From assembly GCF_026163695.1 (NCBI RefSeq), contig NZ_JAOTID010000007.1, positions 161,251 through 225,250 of the forward strand: a stretch of DNA of 64,000 nucleotides, read 5' to 3'. The translations under genes and the position numbers were made by a program. The notes under the pieces are model-generated. The model was not told the origin of the DNA. It was given only the letters and a program-made list of their open reading frames with translations, and made no database searches. The DNA is from Shumkonia mesophila. Its GTDB lineage: Bacteria > Pseudomonadota > Alphaproteobacteria > Rhodospirillales > Shumkoniaceae. Shown here in pieces: positions 54,376-62,691 of this stretch. Numbering within the stretch: position 1 is the first letter of the stretch; the number at the start of each line of letters is the position of its first letter.

Positions 54376-56115
54376 TCAGTAGGCCAACATAGATTGACCT
54401 TCGTACATGCTGATCGGGGGGTAGGCCCTTTCGTCGGTGATGACGTCGAGCAGCGTGGGTCGGTCGGCAGCGAAGGCCGTCTTCAACGCCGGCAGGAAGT
54501 CCGCCGGATCCTCGATGCGCACGCCCTCGCAGCCACAGGCCCGCGCAATCGCGGCATGGTCTACGGGCGAGAACTCGCAAACATCGGTGTAGGCGCCGAA
54601 CAGCACCTTCTCTGCGTGCTTCTCGTAACCGAGGATCTGGTTGTTCAGGACGGCCACCACGACGTTGAGACCCATGCGCCGCGCCGTTTCCAGTTCGGAC
54701 CAGACGTGCCCGAAGCCGCCGTCGCCCACGAGACAGAACACCTTCGCCTGCGGCTTCGCCACCTTGGTGCCGAGCGCGAGCGGCAGGCCCCAGCCAAGTC
54801 CCGCCAGGCCACGCGGCGTAATGATGCGCTGGCCGACCCTGCGCGTGGTTAAGAAGTTGGCGACCCAGATCGAGGAGTAGCTGGCGTCGGCGACGATGAT
54901 CGTGTCTTCGTCGATGAGGCTGTCGAGGTCACGCATCAGCCGTTCGGGGCGAATCGGCCGCGCATCGGAGCCCAAGTGCTGCGTGGCCGCCTCTTGTGTG
55001 GACCGGCGGCCCGCCGCGATCTGCTTCTCGACGCCGGCGCGAGCTTTTTTGCGGCGCGAGAGGTCGCACCGGGCAAGGGCTTCGCCGAGTGCCGCGAGCG
55101 TCAGCTTGGCATCGCCGACGAGGCGCACCGACTCGTAGTTGCGGCCCACTTCCTGACCGTCGATGTCGAGGTGGATATATGTCGCGGATTTCGGATAGAC
55201 GGTCCAGCTATCGGTACCGTTCTGGTTCGTTCGGTTGCCTATCAGCAGTACCACGTCGGCGCCGGAGACCATCTCGCGCAGGTCGTGCGTCATACCGCGC
55301 GTGCCCATGAAATAGCCGATCACGCCGACCGACAGCAGGTGACACTCGTCCACGGTGCCCTTGCCCATTACCGTCGTGGCGACCGGAATGGCCGCCGCTT
55401 CCTGCAGGGCGGCAAGTTCGGCCGCGGCATCGGAAAGATGCACGCCGCCGCCGGCGATGATCAGCGGCCGTTTGGCGTTCGCCAGCAGTTCCGCCGCCTT
55501 CTCGATTCTAGCGGGATCGGCGCAGACGCGGTCCAGCGGATAGTACCCGAGCCTGACATCTCGTGAGCCCTTGTCTAGGTTCGGTTTCTCGTTGAGGACG
55601 TCGAAGGGCACCAACAGCACCGCGGGGCCCGGACGGCCCGAGGCCGCCGCAGTAAAGGCCATGTCGATGTAGTCGTCGATGCGATCGACGTCGGCAACGC
55701 GGCGGATCCACTTGGTGCAGCCCTGGAACAATTCGAAATGATTGATTTCTTGGAAGGCGTTCTTGTCGGTAAAGGGACGTGGCACATCCTGGACGATGGC
55801 GACGATCGGCACCGAGACCTTGTACGCCTCGGCGAGGCCGGGCACGAGCAGCGTGGCCGCCGGCCCGTTCTGGGCAGTGACTACGCCCACCTTGTGCGAG
55901 ATGCGCGCATATCCGTCAGCCATCGCGGCACCGGCGTTCTCGGTCCGGTAGCCGATCTGCTGGATGCCAAAGTCGGGGGCCGCGAGAATCAAAGCGGTCG
56001 GCAGGCTCTGCCCGAAGATTTTTTCCACGCCGTGGCGCTGCAGTGCCGCGGCCATGATTCGGGCACCGGTTCTGCGATCGTTGGCTTGGTTTACGAGCGG
56101 CTCCGACGATTTCAT
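54376..56115 (-). CDS. Thiamine-diphosphate-dependent enzyme (acetolactate synthase-like)
   Basis: The 579-residue protein has the three domains of acetolactate-synthase-like enzymes. The catalytic glutamate is in IGYRTENAGAAMADGYAR, the central domain holds KRPLIIAGGGVHLS, and the cofactor site is GDGGFGHVWSELETARRMGLNVVVAVLNNQILGYEKH (GDG...NN). No carboligase-specific regulatory subunit gene is near. It probably decarboxylates or condenses a 2-oxo acid or CoA ester in the block; oxalyl-CoA decarboxylase was considered but its pattern is not matched. The ATG at 56115 follows GGAGG. Confidence 0.88.
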   Translation of the reverse strand: MKSSEPLVNQANDRRTGARIMAAALQRHGVEKIFGQSLPTALILAAPDFGIQQIGYRTENAGAAMADGYARISHKVGVVTAQNGPAATLLVPGLAEAYKVSVPIVAIVQDVPRPFTDKNAFQEINHFELFQGCTKWIRRVADVDRIDDYIDMAFTAAASGRPGPAVLLVPFDVLNEKPNLDKGSRDVRLGYYPLDRVCADPARIEKAAELLANAKRPLIIAGGGVHLSDAAAELAALQEAAAIPVATTVMGKGTVDECHLLSVGVIGYFMGTRGMTHDLREMVSGADVVLLIGNRTNQNGTDSWTVYPKSATYIHLDIDGQEVGRNYESVRLVGDAKLTLAALGEALARCDLSRRKKARAGVEKQIAAGRRSTQEAATQHLGSDARPIRPERLMRDLDSLIDEDTIIVADASYSSIWVANFLTTRRVGQRIITPRGLAGLGWGLPLALGTKVAKPQAKVFCLVGDGGFGHVWSELETARRMGLNVVVAVLNNQILGYEKHAEKVLFGAYTDVCEFSPVDHAAIARACGCEGVRIEDPADFLPALKTAFAADRPTLLDVITDERAYPPISMYEGQSMLAY

Positions 56116-56333
56116 AATTGCCTCCAGTTCAAAACTACCTCCAGGATAGGGGGGCAAGGACAACCACTCGGTCCGGCAACAAAGGTCACCCCTGCTGCAG
56201 CCGTTCCGTTTGCATCACCTCAATTCTGCTGGCCAAAACTTGGATCCAGGAGTGGGGGTAGGCTGAGCACTCTCGGAACTGAGGGGGTAGCCATGTCTCG
56301 TGCTGCACTTTCCTCCTCTGCCCGGCCTCGGTT

Positions 56334-57140
56334 TCAGACGCGCAGCAGCGTTCGGTTCGGGTCGATCTTGGTCCTGATCAGTTTCACTTCCGCTGCGGTG
56401 GGTGGGGTCGTTTCGGCAAGCGTGGCCGGAATCTCGGGCGCGAAGCCCATTAGCTCCAGCACCTCGTCCAGCTTCACCCCCGGGTGCAGCGAGCGGATCC
56501 GCATGCCGCCACCCTCGCCCTTGAAGTCGAAAATGGCCTTGTCGGTGATGCAGAGCTGCGGGCCGGGGCCGGAAAGGCCATAGCTCTGCCGGGGCACCCC
56601 GTGGCGCTGGTGGCCGAGGCTCGTCACGTAGTCCACCTCCTCAACGAAGGTGCGCTGCTTCAGGTCCACCATGATAATCGGCTTGCGCACGAACGCCAGA
56701 TGTTCGGTCTGCGCCAGGCAGCCGATCAGCCGGGTCTTGATGCTGCCGTCCGGGTGGTTGAGCCGGGTGATGTTGAGATTGCCGTAGCGGTCCACCTGCG
56801 CCGCAGATTCGAACGACACGTCGAACCGTCCAAACGCCAACATGTCGTTCTTCTGCGCCGTTTCGGTCAATTGGCTGGCCGCCGGCCAACGGGTAAAGGT
56901 ATCCTGTAGCCAACTCTGCGGCATGCGGCTAAGGTCGGGCGAGAGCAGGTTTCCCCAGTAAATCGAGGCATCCGGCGCATGCGCGCTCTGGGCCAGCCCG
57001 GTCGCCACCACCCCCACCCCGCACGCCAGCGTGAACGCGCGGTCGGTCGTGCCAACGCCAATGAACACTAAATCCCCGTCGGCAATCTCGCGTGCTACCG
57101 CAGCCGCAAGCAGTTCGTTGGTTGTGTATTGTGCGCTCAC
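56334..57140 (-). CDS. Family I CoA-transferase-like subunit B lacking the catalytic glutamate
   Basis: The 268-residue protein resembles glutaconate CoA-transferase subunit B in the blocks HAPDASI, KRTFVEEVDYVTSLGHQRHG-like region, GLSGPGPQLCITDKAIFDF and EVKLIRTKIDPNRTLLRV. Where GctB has the catalytic glutamate in VESG, this protein reads IYWGN. A CoA-transfer through a glutamyl-CoA ester is therefore unlikely in the usual way; hydrolase or lyase chemistry, as in IpdAB-type proteins, is possible. It overlaps the subunit A stop by 4 nt. The 170 bp upstream of the thiamine-enzyme gene hold nothing coding. Confidence 0.82.
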   Translation of the reverse strand: MSAQYTTNELLAAAVAREIADGDLVFIGVGTTDRAFTLACGVGVVATGLAQSAHAPDASIYWGNLLSPDLSRMPQSWLQDTFTRWPAASQLTETAQKNDMLAFGRFDVSFESAAQVDRYGNLNITRLNHPDGSIKTRLIGCLAQTEHLAFVRKPIIMVDLKQRTFVEEVDYVTSLGHQRHGVPRQSYGLSGPGPQLCITDKAIFDFKGEGGGMRIRSLHPGVKLDEVLELMGFAPEIPATLAETTPPTAAEVKLIRTKIDPNRTLLRV

Positions 57141-58036
57141 GCTGTTCTCCCTTTGACAGAAAGGCGCTGCCGGAGTGCCTTGAGGCCACCGAAGCGGGCA
57201 AGATAATCCGCGTGCGTGGGCACCCCACGAACGTATTCATCCACATATGCCTTCGCCCCTTCTGGCGTCCTGCCCGCCTCGGTGTAGGCCTGTATCGCGT
57301 CCACGTCTTCGTCGTAGTACGCGTCCACGGCAAGCGGATGGGCGCCAAACGGCGCCTCGACCACGCATTCCACCCATTGTGCCGGAATGTAGGTCAAGTT
57401 CGGCTGGCGCATGATCTCCTCGTAGTCGACGATCTCCTCCACCGTCACGATCAGACGCTTAGAGCCGCGAGCAACGCTCTGGTCGAAATCGTCGGCGTCG
57501 CGGGCTAGTGGCCATTGCACGTTGCCAAAGCGGTCGCCGCGGTAGCCGTGTATTATGGTGAAGTCGGTTTGCAAGGCGCGTACCGCCGCGTACTGCTCTC
57601 CGGTGAACGGGCAGGCGATCTCGGTGACTAGCGACGGGTCCTGCTTCGCCATATCAGTGCCCAGCAGCGCTTTCACCGGCGCGAAGGTTACGCCGTTGCA
57701 GGCCGCCAGGATGCGCCCCCCCATGGCGGATTCGGAGAAGTCGCCGACCGTTACTTGGCCTGCCTCGACCGCCCGGCGGAAACTCGGTGCCAGCCCGTGC
57801 CAGAATAACCCCACGTACACGCTTTCCACGCGCGCCAGTAACCCGGCGGCCGCCAGCATGTCGACCGACAGTCCTGTCGAGAACGCATAGAACGACAGAT
57901 TGCCAATCGACTGTCGAATGATCTCTCGCACGATGGCAACCGGCTGGCGGCGCTCTATGCTGCCGCCAATGGCGATTCGGCTACCGCTTGGGATACGTCG
58001 CACCGCTTCGGAAAGGCTGGTAAGCTTCTCTTTCAT
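57137..58036 (-). CDS. Family I CoA-transferase-like subunit A
   Basis: The 299-residue protein has the subunit A pattern of glutaconate CoA-transferase-like proteins: SGSRIAIGGSIERRQPVAIVREIIRQ, DFTIIHGYRGDRFGNVQW and VEEIVDYEEIMRQPNLTYIP. It forms a pair with the subunit B gene, whose start it overlaps. Upstream of the ATG at 58036 the 14-nt segment AGCTTCTCTTTCAT is repeated in tandem, giving a second ATG at 58050; the start at 58036 has the better site (GAGAAG). A LacI-type operator lies about 90 bp upstream. Confidence 0.85.
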   Translation of the reverse strand: MKEKLTSLSEAVRRIPSGSRIAIGGSIERRQPVAIVREIIRQSIGNLSFYAFSTGLSVDMLAAAGLLARVESVYVGLFWHGLAPSFRRAVEAGQVTVGDFSESAMGGRILAACNGVTFAPVKALLGTDMAKQDPSLVTEIACPFTGEQYAAVRALQTDFTIIHGYRGDRFGNVQWPLARDADDFDQSVARGSKRLIVTVEEIVDYEEIMRQPNLTYIPAQWVECVVEAPFGAHPLAVDAYYDEDVDAIQAYTEAGRTPEGAKAYVDEYVRGVPTHADYLARFGGLKALRQRLSVKGRTA

Positions 58037-58123
58037 AGCTTCTCTTTCATGTGAAGGGGCCCAATCCCAGGCTGCGGCCCACTCAGGAAGGTCCATTGCA
58101 GTAAAATTGACAGGTATATTAAA

Positions 58124-58133
58124 AAAACGTTTT
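58124..58133. promoter_or_regulatory. LacI-type operator core, first copy
   Basis: AAAACGTTTT is a perfect 10-bp palindrome centred on CG, within a T/A-rich run. TTGACT stands on the leftward strand at 58143-58148 and TTGACA on the rightward strand at 58108-58113, so it sits between promoter boxes. It matches the cores at 58264 and 59466. Confidence 0.6.
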
Positions 58134-58263
58134 TATATCGGCAGTCAAGACCACCCATTCCGGCTTCCGGCCTTTCATAACTTTTCCGTCATATGAAGGA
58201 GCCCAATTCCGGGCTGCGGCCTACTCAGGAAGGTCCGTCACGGCAAAATTGACAGGTATAATA

Positions 58264-58273
58264 AAAACGTTTT
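58264..58273. promoter_or_regulatory. LacI-type operator core, second copy
   Basis: AAAACGTTTT again, in the second copy of the tandem duplication. A leftward TTGACT (58283-58288) and TATTAT lie either side, 19 nt apart. The two copies give two operators, and perhaps two promoters, in front of the CoA-transferase operon. Confidence 0.6.
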
Positions 58274-58294
58274 TTTGCCGACAGTCAAGTCCAC

Positions 58295-59401
58295 TCATTC
58301 CGGCTTCTGGACTTTTTTCGGCTTCGCCACCACCGGACCTCCTTGCTTCTTGCCCCGCTCGCGCGGCGCCGGCCCAGTCGATCCCCGCACGATCAGTTCG
58401 CTATAGAATATGTGCGCCTGGGCCGCCACGTCGTTGCCCTCGATCATGCGCAGCAGCATCGTTGCGGCTTGCATACCCATCTTGCGCCGGGGCGGCCTTG
58501 TGGTCGTCAAGTTGACACCAGAAAAGGCGGCAAACGGAATGTCGTCGTTGCCGACAAGCGAAACGTCTTCCGGAACACGGATGCGCCGTTCCTGTGCAAC
58601 CTCCATGATGCCAATGGCATTCATATCGTTGCTGGCCAGGATTGCCGTCGGGCGTGGCTGTATGGCGAAGATTGTCGCGGCTGCCACACGGCCCGCCTCG
58701 CTGCCGTAGTCGTTGGCGATGGCAAGCGAGCTATCCCTTTCGAGACCATACCGTTGAACCATTTCCCAATAGGCATGCAGCCGTTCCTGCGCCGTGCTTG
58801 ATTCGGGGGGGCCCTGCACGAAGGCGATGCGGCGGTGGCCAAGATCCACTAGGTGCCGAATCGCTACTTCGACAGAGTGGCGGTTGTCGTTCCCAATATA
58901 GGGGTCGGGAAAGTCACTAGAGCGGCGATGCATCAGGACGAACGGAATATCTGCAAGCAATGCGCGGATCTCGGGCGATTGGCAGTATTGAGAAATGAGC
59001 ACCATGCCATCCACATGGCGGTCGCGAAGTGTCTGCATGAGCTTGATCTGGCGGGTCTGCAGTCCATCCGTGATGCACAGGATTACACTGAAATTCTCGC
59101 TCGTCGTGACGTCGTTGATGCCGCGCAGGTGATCGATAACGGAGAGGTTGACTACGTCGGCAACGACCACGCCGATTGCCAGGCTCCGGTTCAGCCTGAG
59201 CCCCTGGGCGATCGTAGAGGCGCGATAGCCGAGGCGGTTGGCAGCATCGAGCACCAGCTGGCGCTTCTCCTCCGTGACGTTGCTCTTGTTGGCCAGGGCA
59301 TTGGAAACCGTGGACAACGCGAGGCCACATTCTTCCGCTACGTCCTTGATCGTCACTCGGCGGCGCTTCTCCACACTCAAACTCCTCATTTCAGGTGGCA
59401 T
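58295..59401 (-). CDS. LacI-family transcriptional regulator
   Basis: The 368-residue protein has the LacI helix-turn-helix VTIKDVAEECGLALSTVSNALANKSNVTEEKRQLVLDAANRLGYRAS and an effector domain with LAIGVVVADVVNLSVIDHLRGI, VLMHRRSSDFPDPYIGNDN and PTAILASNDMNAIGIMEVA. It has a basic C-terminal tail (GKKQGGPVVAKPKKVQKPE) encoded partly in the tandem duplication. The start may be 59401 or 59389; neither has a strong site. AAAACGTTTT cores flank it on both sides, at 58124, 58264 and 59466. It probably controls the CoA-transferase operon, the ABC transporter and itself. Confidence 0.9.
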   Translation of the reverse strand: MPPEMRSLSVEKRRRVTIKDVAEECGLALSTVSNALANKSNVTEEKRQLVLDAANRLGYRASTIAQGLRLNRSLAIGVVVADVVNLSVIDHLRGINDVTTSENFSVILCITDGLQTRQIKLMQTLRDRHVDGMVLISQYCQSPEIRALLADIPFVLMHRRSSDFPDPYIGNDNRHSVEVAIRHLVDLGHRRIAFVQGPPESSTAQERLHAYWEMVQRYGLERDSSLAIANDYGSEAGRVAAATIFAIQPRPTAILASNDMNAIGIMEVAQERRIRVPEDVSLVGNDDIPFAAFSGVNLTTTRPPRRKMGMQAATMLLRMIEGNDVAAQAHIFYSELIVRGSTGPAPRERGKKQGGPVVAKPKKVQKPE

Positions 59402-59465
59402 TTCGTTTTTTTTCTGAACGAGCCTCCCGCAACTGTAATTGAACGTCAAGGGGCCGATGAAAGAA

Positions 59466-59475
59466 AAACGTTTTC
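59466..59475. promoter_or_regulatory. LacI-type operator core upstream of the ABC transporter
   Basis: AAAACGTTTT lies in GAAAAACGTTTTCATG, 92 bp before the binding-protein start and 65 bp before the lacI-type start. It is the third copy of the core in the block, placed between divergent genes. Confidence 0.6.
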
Positions 59476-59557
59476 ATGATGTTTGGATGGCGTTATAGTT
59501 CATTTGTAAATCTTCTTGACCATGCACGCTTTGGCAGACGCAAAAAGGGAGGCCAAA

Positions 59558-60793
59558 ATGATGTCAAGACTCTTAAACTGTCTGTTATCCGCTGCAGTCG
59601 TCACGTGCTGTTCAGCCGCCGCTTATGCTGAGGACATCGAGGTTCTGCACTATTGGACTTCCGGCGGCGAATCCAAGGCAGTCGCTGTCCTGAAGCAGAT
59701 GATTGAGAAGCAGGGCTATACTTGGAAGGATTCCGCCGTTGCCGGCGGCGGCGGCGCCAACGCGATGACCGTGCTGAAATCGCGCGTAGTGGCGGGCACT
59801 CCGCCCGCCGCAGTACAGATGCGTGGGCCGGTGGTGCAGGAATGGGCGAGGATGGGCGTGCTCGCTCCCATAGACGCTGTCACCGGCAATTGGGCCAAGG
59901 AACTGGCGCCGGACGTCAACGCCGCGTTGATGGAGGGCGGCCACTATTACGCGGCGCCGCACTGGATCCACCGCACCAACTGGCTGTGGATCAACAAGAT
60001 AGCCCTCGACAAGGTTGGCGGCAGTCCGCCAACCAACTGGGACGAGTTCTTCGCGCTCGCCGACAGGCTAAAGGCTGCCGGATATGTCGCCATCGCGCAT
60101 GGTGAGACCCCCTACGAGGACGGCTACCTGTTCCAGAACACCGTGCTGTCGATGGGGGCCGACTTCTTCCGGAAGGCCATCCTGGAGCACGACCAGGCGA
60201 CGCTGACCTCTCCCACGATGGTCCGGGTCTTTGACATCCTGCGGAAGATGCAAGATTATTTCGACAGCGGGCAGACGGGCCGCGCGTGGAATATGTCGGT
60301 CCGCATGCTGATCACGGACAAGGCCGGCATGTTCTTCATGGGAGACTGGGCGAAGGGAGAATTCTCGGCCGCCAACAAGAAACCGAACCAGGACTATGTC
60401 TGCGCCAATGTTCCCGGAACGGCCGGTTACTTCGCCTACATCGTCGACGGCTTTGTGTTCTTCCGCCAGAACGGCGGTGATGCCACCAAGGGCCAGCTCG
60501 CCATGGCGGCAGACATCCTCAACCCGGCCTATCAGAAGGTCGCTGCGGCCTATAAGGGCGCCATCCCGGCCAATATCACGGTACCGGTCGACGGCTTCGA
60601 CGCCTGCGCTCAGAAGTCCGCTGCGGACCTGAAGGCAGCGTCGAGCAGCAACACCCTCGTGGCGTCCATGAACCAGGGTGTCGACGAGGCGCGGCTCGGT
60701 GCCATTATCGAGGTCGTCAACAAATTCATGAACTCGGATCAGGACTCCGAAAGCGCAGTCAAGGCCCTGGCCGCTGCGTCCAAGGCTATGTAG
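59558..60793 (+). CDS. Sugar ABC transporter substrate-binding protein (CUT1 family)
   Basis: The 411-residue periplasmic protein has a signal peptide (LLNCLLSAAVVTCCSAAAYA) and the CUT1 sugar-binding pattern: IEVLHYWTSGGESKAVAVLKQMIEKQG, MTVLKSRVVAGTPPAAVQMRGPVVQEWARMGVLAPID and MGDWAKGEF. The closest pattern recognised is the glucose/mannose binding protein group. GGGAGG precedes the ATG at 59558, although the frame is open to 59516. It heads a rightward operon of transporter genes. Confidence 0.92.
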   Translation: MMSRLLNCLLSAAVVTCCSAAAYAEDIEVLHYWTSGGESKAVAVLKQMIEKQGYTWKDSAVAGGGGANAMTVLKSRVVAGTPPAAVQMRGPVVQEWARMGVLAPIDAVTGNWAKELAPDVNAALMEGGHYYAAPHWIHRTNWLWINKIALDKVGGSPPTNWDEFFALADRLKAAGYVAIAHGETPYEDGYLFQNTVLSMGADFFRKAILEHDQATLTSPTMVRVFDILRKMQDYFDSGQTGRAWNMSVRMLITDKAGMFFMGDWAKGEFSAANKKPNQDYVCANVPGTAGYFAYIVDGFVFFRQNGGDATKGQLAMAADILNPAYQKVAAAYKGAIPANITVPVDGFDACAQKSAADLKAASSSNTLVASMNQGVDEARLGAIIEVVNKFMNSDQDSESAVKALAAASKAM

Positions 60794-60812
60794 GACCAGC
60801 GGGGTCCCTGAC

Positions 60813-61799
60813 ATGTCATTGCCCAAACAAAGTGCCGGCGCGTCGGATAGTTACTCCGGCGCGCCGGCCGGGGTCTCTCCGCCGCGAGAGGCCGGCGTAC
60901 TGTGTCGTCGGCGATCGGGGTTGGCGATCTGGGCCGACCGTTGGCTGCCCGTGATTGTTCTTTCGCCGAGCGTCATGATCAGCTTCGTGTTCGTCTATGT
61001 TTTCGTCCTGATCACCGCCTATCTGTCGTTCACGCCATCGACCCTCATGCCCGTTTACCGCTTCGTCGGGCTGGCGCGCTATCGGGAGCTGTTCGCTAAT
61101 CCGACATGGTGGGACGCGGTGCACAACCTCGCTTGGTTTGGCGTATTGTTCGTCCTCGGCTGCACCGTGTTTGGTCTGCTGCTCGCGATTCTCATGGACC
61201 AGCGGATCCGGGCCGAAGGCGCCTTCCGCTCGATCTATCTCTATCCCCTCGCCCTGTCCCAGGTGGTCGCCGGGACGGCGTGGCAGTGGATGCTAAATCC
61301 CGGCTACGGGATTGAGAAGGTCGTCCAGGACCTCGGCTGGGCCGGGTTCCATTTCGACTGGATCGCCGACCCCAGCAAGGCGATCTTCTGCGTCGTCATC
61401 GCCGCCGTCTGGCAGTCCACCGGGTTCGTCGCGGCGTTGTTCCTGGCCGGGCTTCGCGGCATTGACGAGGAGATCGTGCGCGCAGCGCAGATCGACGGCG
61501 CCTCGATGCCGCTGATCTATCGCCGGGTCATCCTGCCCATGATCCGTCCGGTCTTCTTCTCGGTCCTGCTGATCCTGAGCCACCTCGCGATCAAGACCTT
61601 CGACATCGTCGTGGTAATGACCGCCGGGGGACCGGGTACGGCGACGGTCCTGCCGTCGTTGTTCATGTACACCTATTCCTTCGAACGAGGGCGGCTGGGG
61701 ATTGGCGCGGCGTCGGCTGTGATGATGCTGTTGCTGATCGTAACCTTGCTCGTTCCGATCATGTATATGGAAAGCAGAGCGACCCGAAATGCCAGTTAG
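60813..61799 (+). CDS. Sugar ABC transporter permease 1 (CUT1 family)
   Basis: The 328-residue permease has a charged, variable N-terminal 35 residues, six predicted membrane segments and the EAA loop EIVRAAQIDGASMPLIYRRVILPMIRP that contacts the ATPase. It starts 19 bp after the binding-protein gene and overlaps permease 2 by 11 nt. Confidence 0.93.
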   Translation: MSLPKQSAGASDSYSGAPAGVSPPREAGVLCRRRSGLAIWADRWLPVIVLSPSVMISFVFVYVFVLITAYLSFTPSTLMPVYRFVGLARYRELFANPTWWDAVHNLAWFGVLFVLGCTVFGLLLAILMDQRIRAEGAFRSIYLYPLALSQVVAGTAWQWMLNPGYGIEKVVQDLGWAGFHFDWIADPSKAIFCVVIAAVWQSTGFVAALFLAGLRGIDEEIVRAAQIDGASMPLIYRRVILPMIRPVFFSVLLILSHLAIKTFDIVVVMTAGGPGTATVLPSLFMYTYSFERGRLGIGAASAVMMLLLIVTLLVPIMYMESRATRNAS

Positions 61800-62646
61800 G
61801 ATGTCAAGCGCTCGCGTTCTGATCTACGCGACACTTATCGTGTTCGCCGTCATTTTCATCGGGCCGACCTATCTCGTGGTCCTGACGTCGTTCAAGACGC
61901 TGGACGACCTCCGACAGGGCAACCTGCTCGGATTCCCCGCGACGTGGAGCTGGGACGCCTGGGCAAAGGCATGGGACAGCGCCTGCACCGGGGTCGCGTG
62001 CAGCGGTCTCAAGCCATTCTTCTTCAATTCCGTCAAGATCGTCGTGCCGTCGGTCCTCATCTCGACCCTGCTCGGCTCTCTCAACGGCTACATCCTCGCG
62101 CAATGGCGGTTCCGCGGCGCCGATGCCCTGTTCACGATGCTGCTGGTCGGGTTCTTTATTCCCTACCAAGCGATCCTGCTCCCGGCGGCGCGGTTCCTAG
62201 GATTCTTCTCCCTGGCCAACACCATTCCCGGCCTAATCGTGGTCCATATCGCCTATAGCCTGGCCTTCACCGTGTTGCTGTTCCGTAACTTCTACGTCGC
62301 CATCCCCGCTGACATCGCCAAGGCGGCGCGCGTCGACGGTGCCGGGATGTTCCTGATCTACAGACGGATCTTTCTGCCGCTGTCATTGCCGGCGTCGATG
62401 GTTTGCATCATCTGGCAGTTCACGCAGATCTGGAACGACTTCCTGTTCGGAATCGTGTTCACTGGCCCCGACACACGCCCGATCACGGTAGCGTTGAACA
62501 ACCTTGTCAACTCGATCGAGGGGGTCAAGGAATACAACGTCGACATGGCGGCGGCACTCATTACAGCCTTGCCGACCCTGGTCGTTTATGTCGTAGGCGG
62601 ACGCTATCTGGTACGCGGGCTTACCGCCGGAGCGATGAAAGGATAA
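61789..62646 (+). CDS. Sugar ABC transporter permease 2 (CUT1 family)
   Basis: The 285-residue permease has six predicted membrane segments, the sequence VVLTSFKTLDDLRQGNLLGFP after the first of them and the EAA loop DIAKAARVDGAGMFLIYRRIFLPLSLP. It forms the channel with permease 1. The ATPase gene follows, its start 46 bp after this stop or closer. Confidence 0.93.
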   Translation: MPVRMSSARVLIYATLIVFAVIFIGPTYLVVLTSFKTLDDLRQGNLLGFPATWSWDAWAKAWDSACTGVACSGLKPFFFNSVKIVVPSVLISTLLGSLNGYILAQWRFRGADALFTMLLVGFFIPYQAILLPAARFLGFFSLANTIPGLIVVHIAYSLAFTVLLFRNFYVAIPADIAKAARVDGAGMFLIYRRIFLPLSLPASMVCIIWQFTQIWNDFLFGIVFTGPDTRPITVALNNLVNSIEGVKEYNVDMAAALITALPTLVVYVVGGRYLVRGLTAGAMKG

Positions 62647-62691
62647 GTGGCCGACAACCGCTACCGGCGGGCACAGGGAGGAGAACGGCTC

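Larger units (their letters stand above)
58049..58310. repeat. Tandem duplication of about 140 bp carrying operator sites
   Basis: The segment from 58049 is repeated with an offset of 140-142 bp from about 58191 to 58310. Both copies read GAAGG-GCCCAAT, GCTGCGGCC, ACTCAGGAAGGTCC, AAAATTGACAGGTATA, AAAACGTTTTT and CAGTCAAG-CCA-TCATTCCGGCTTC with a few substitutions. The second copy runs into the 3' end of the lacI-type gene. It duplicates the upstream region of the CoA-transferase operon and its operator. Confidence 0.85.

Noticed and set aside
54376..56115. Oxalyl-CoA decarboxylase with the neighbouring CaiB protein as formyl-CoA transferase
   Set aside because: The glutamate region and the N-terminal pattern do not match oxalyl-CoA decarboxylase, and the two genes are not tightly joined.
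56164..56333. Rightward start MSRAALSSSARPRFQ near 56293 as a small gene or insertion-sequence start
   Set aside because: The frame is antisense to the end of the CoA-transferase-like gene and no family pattern could be confirmed.
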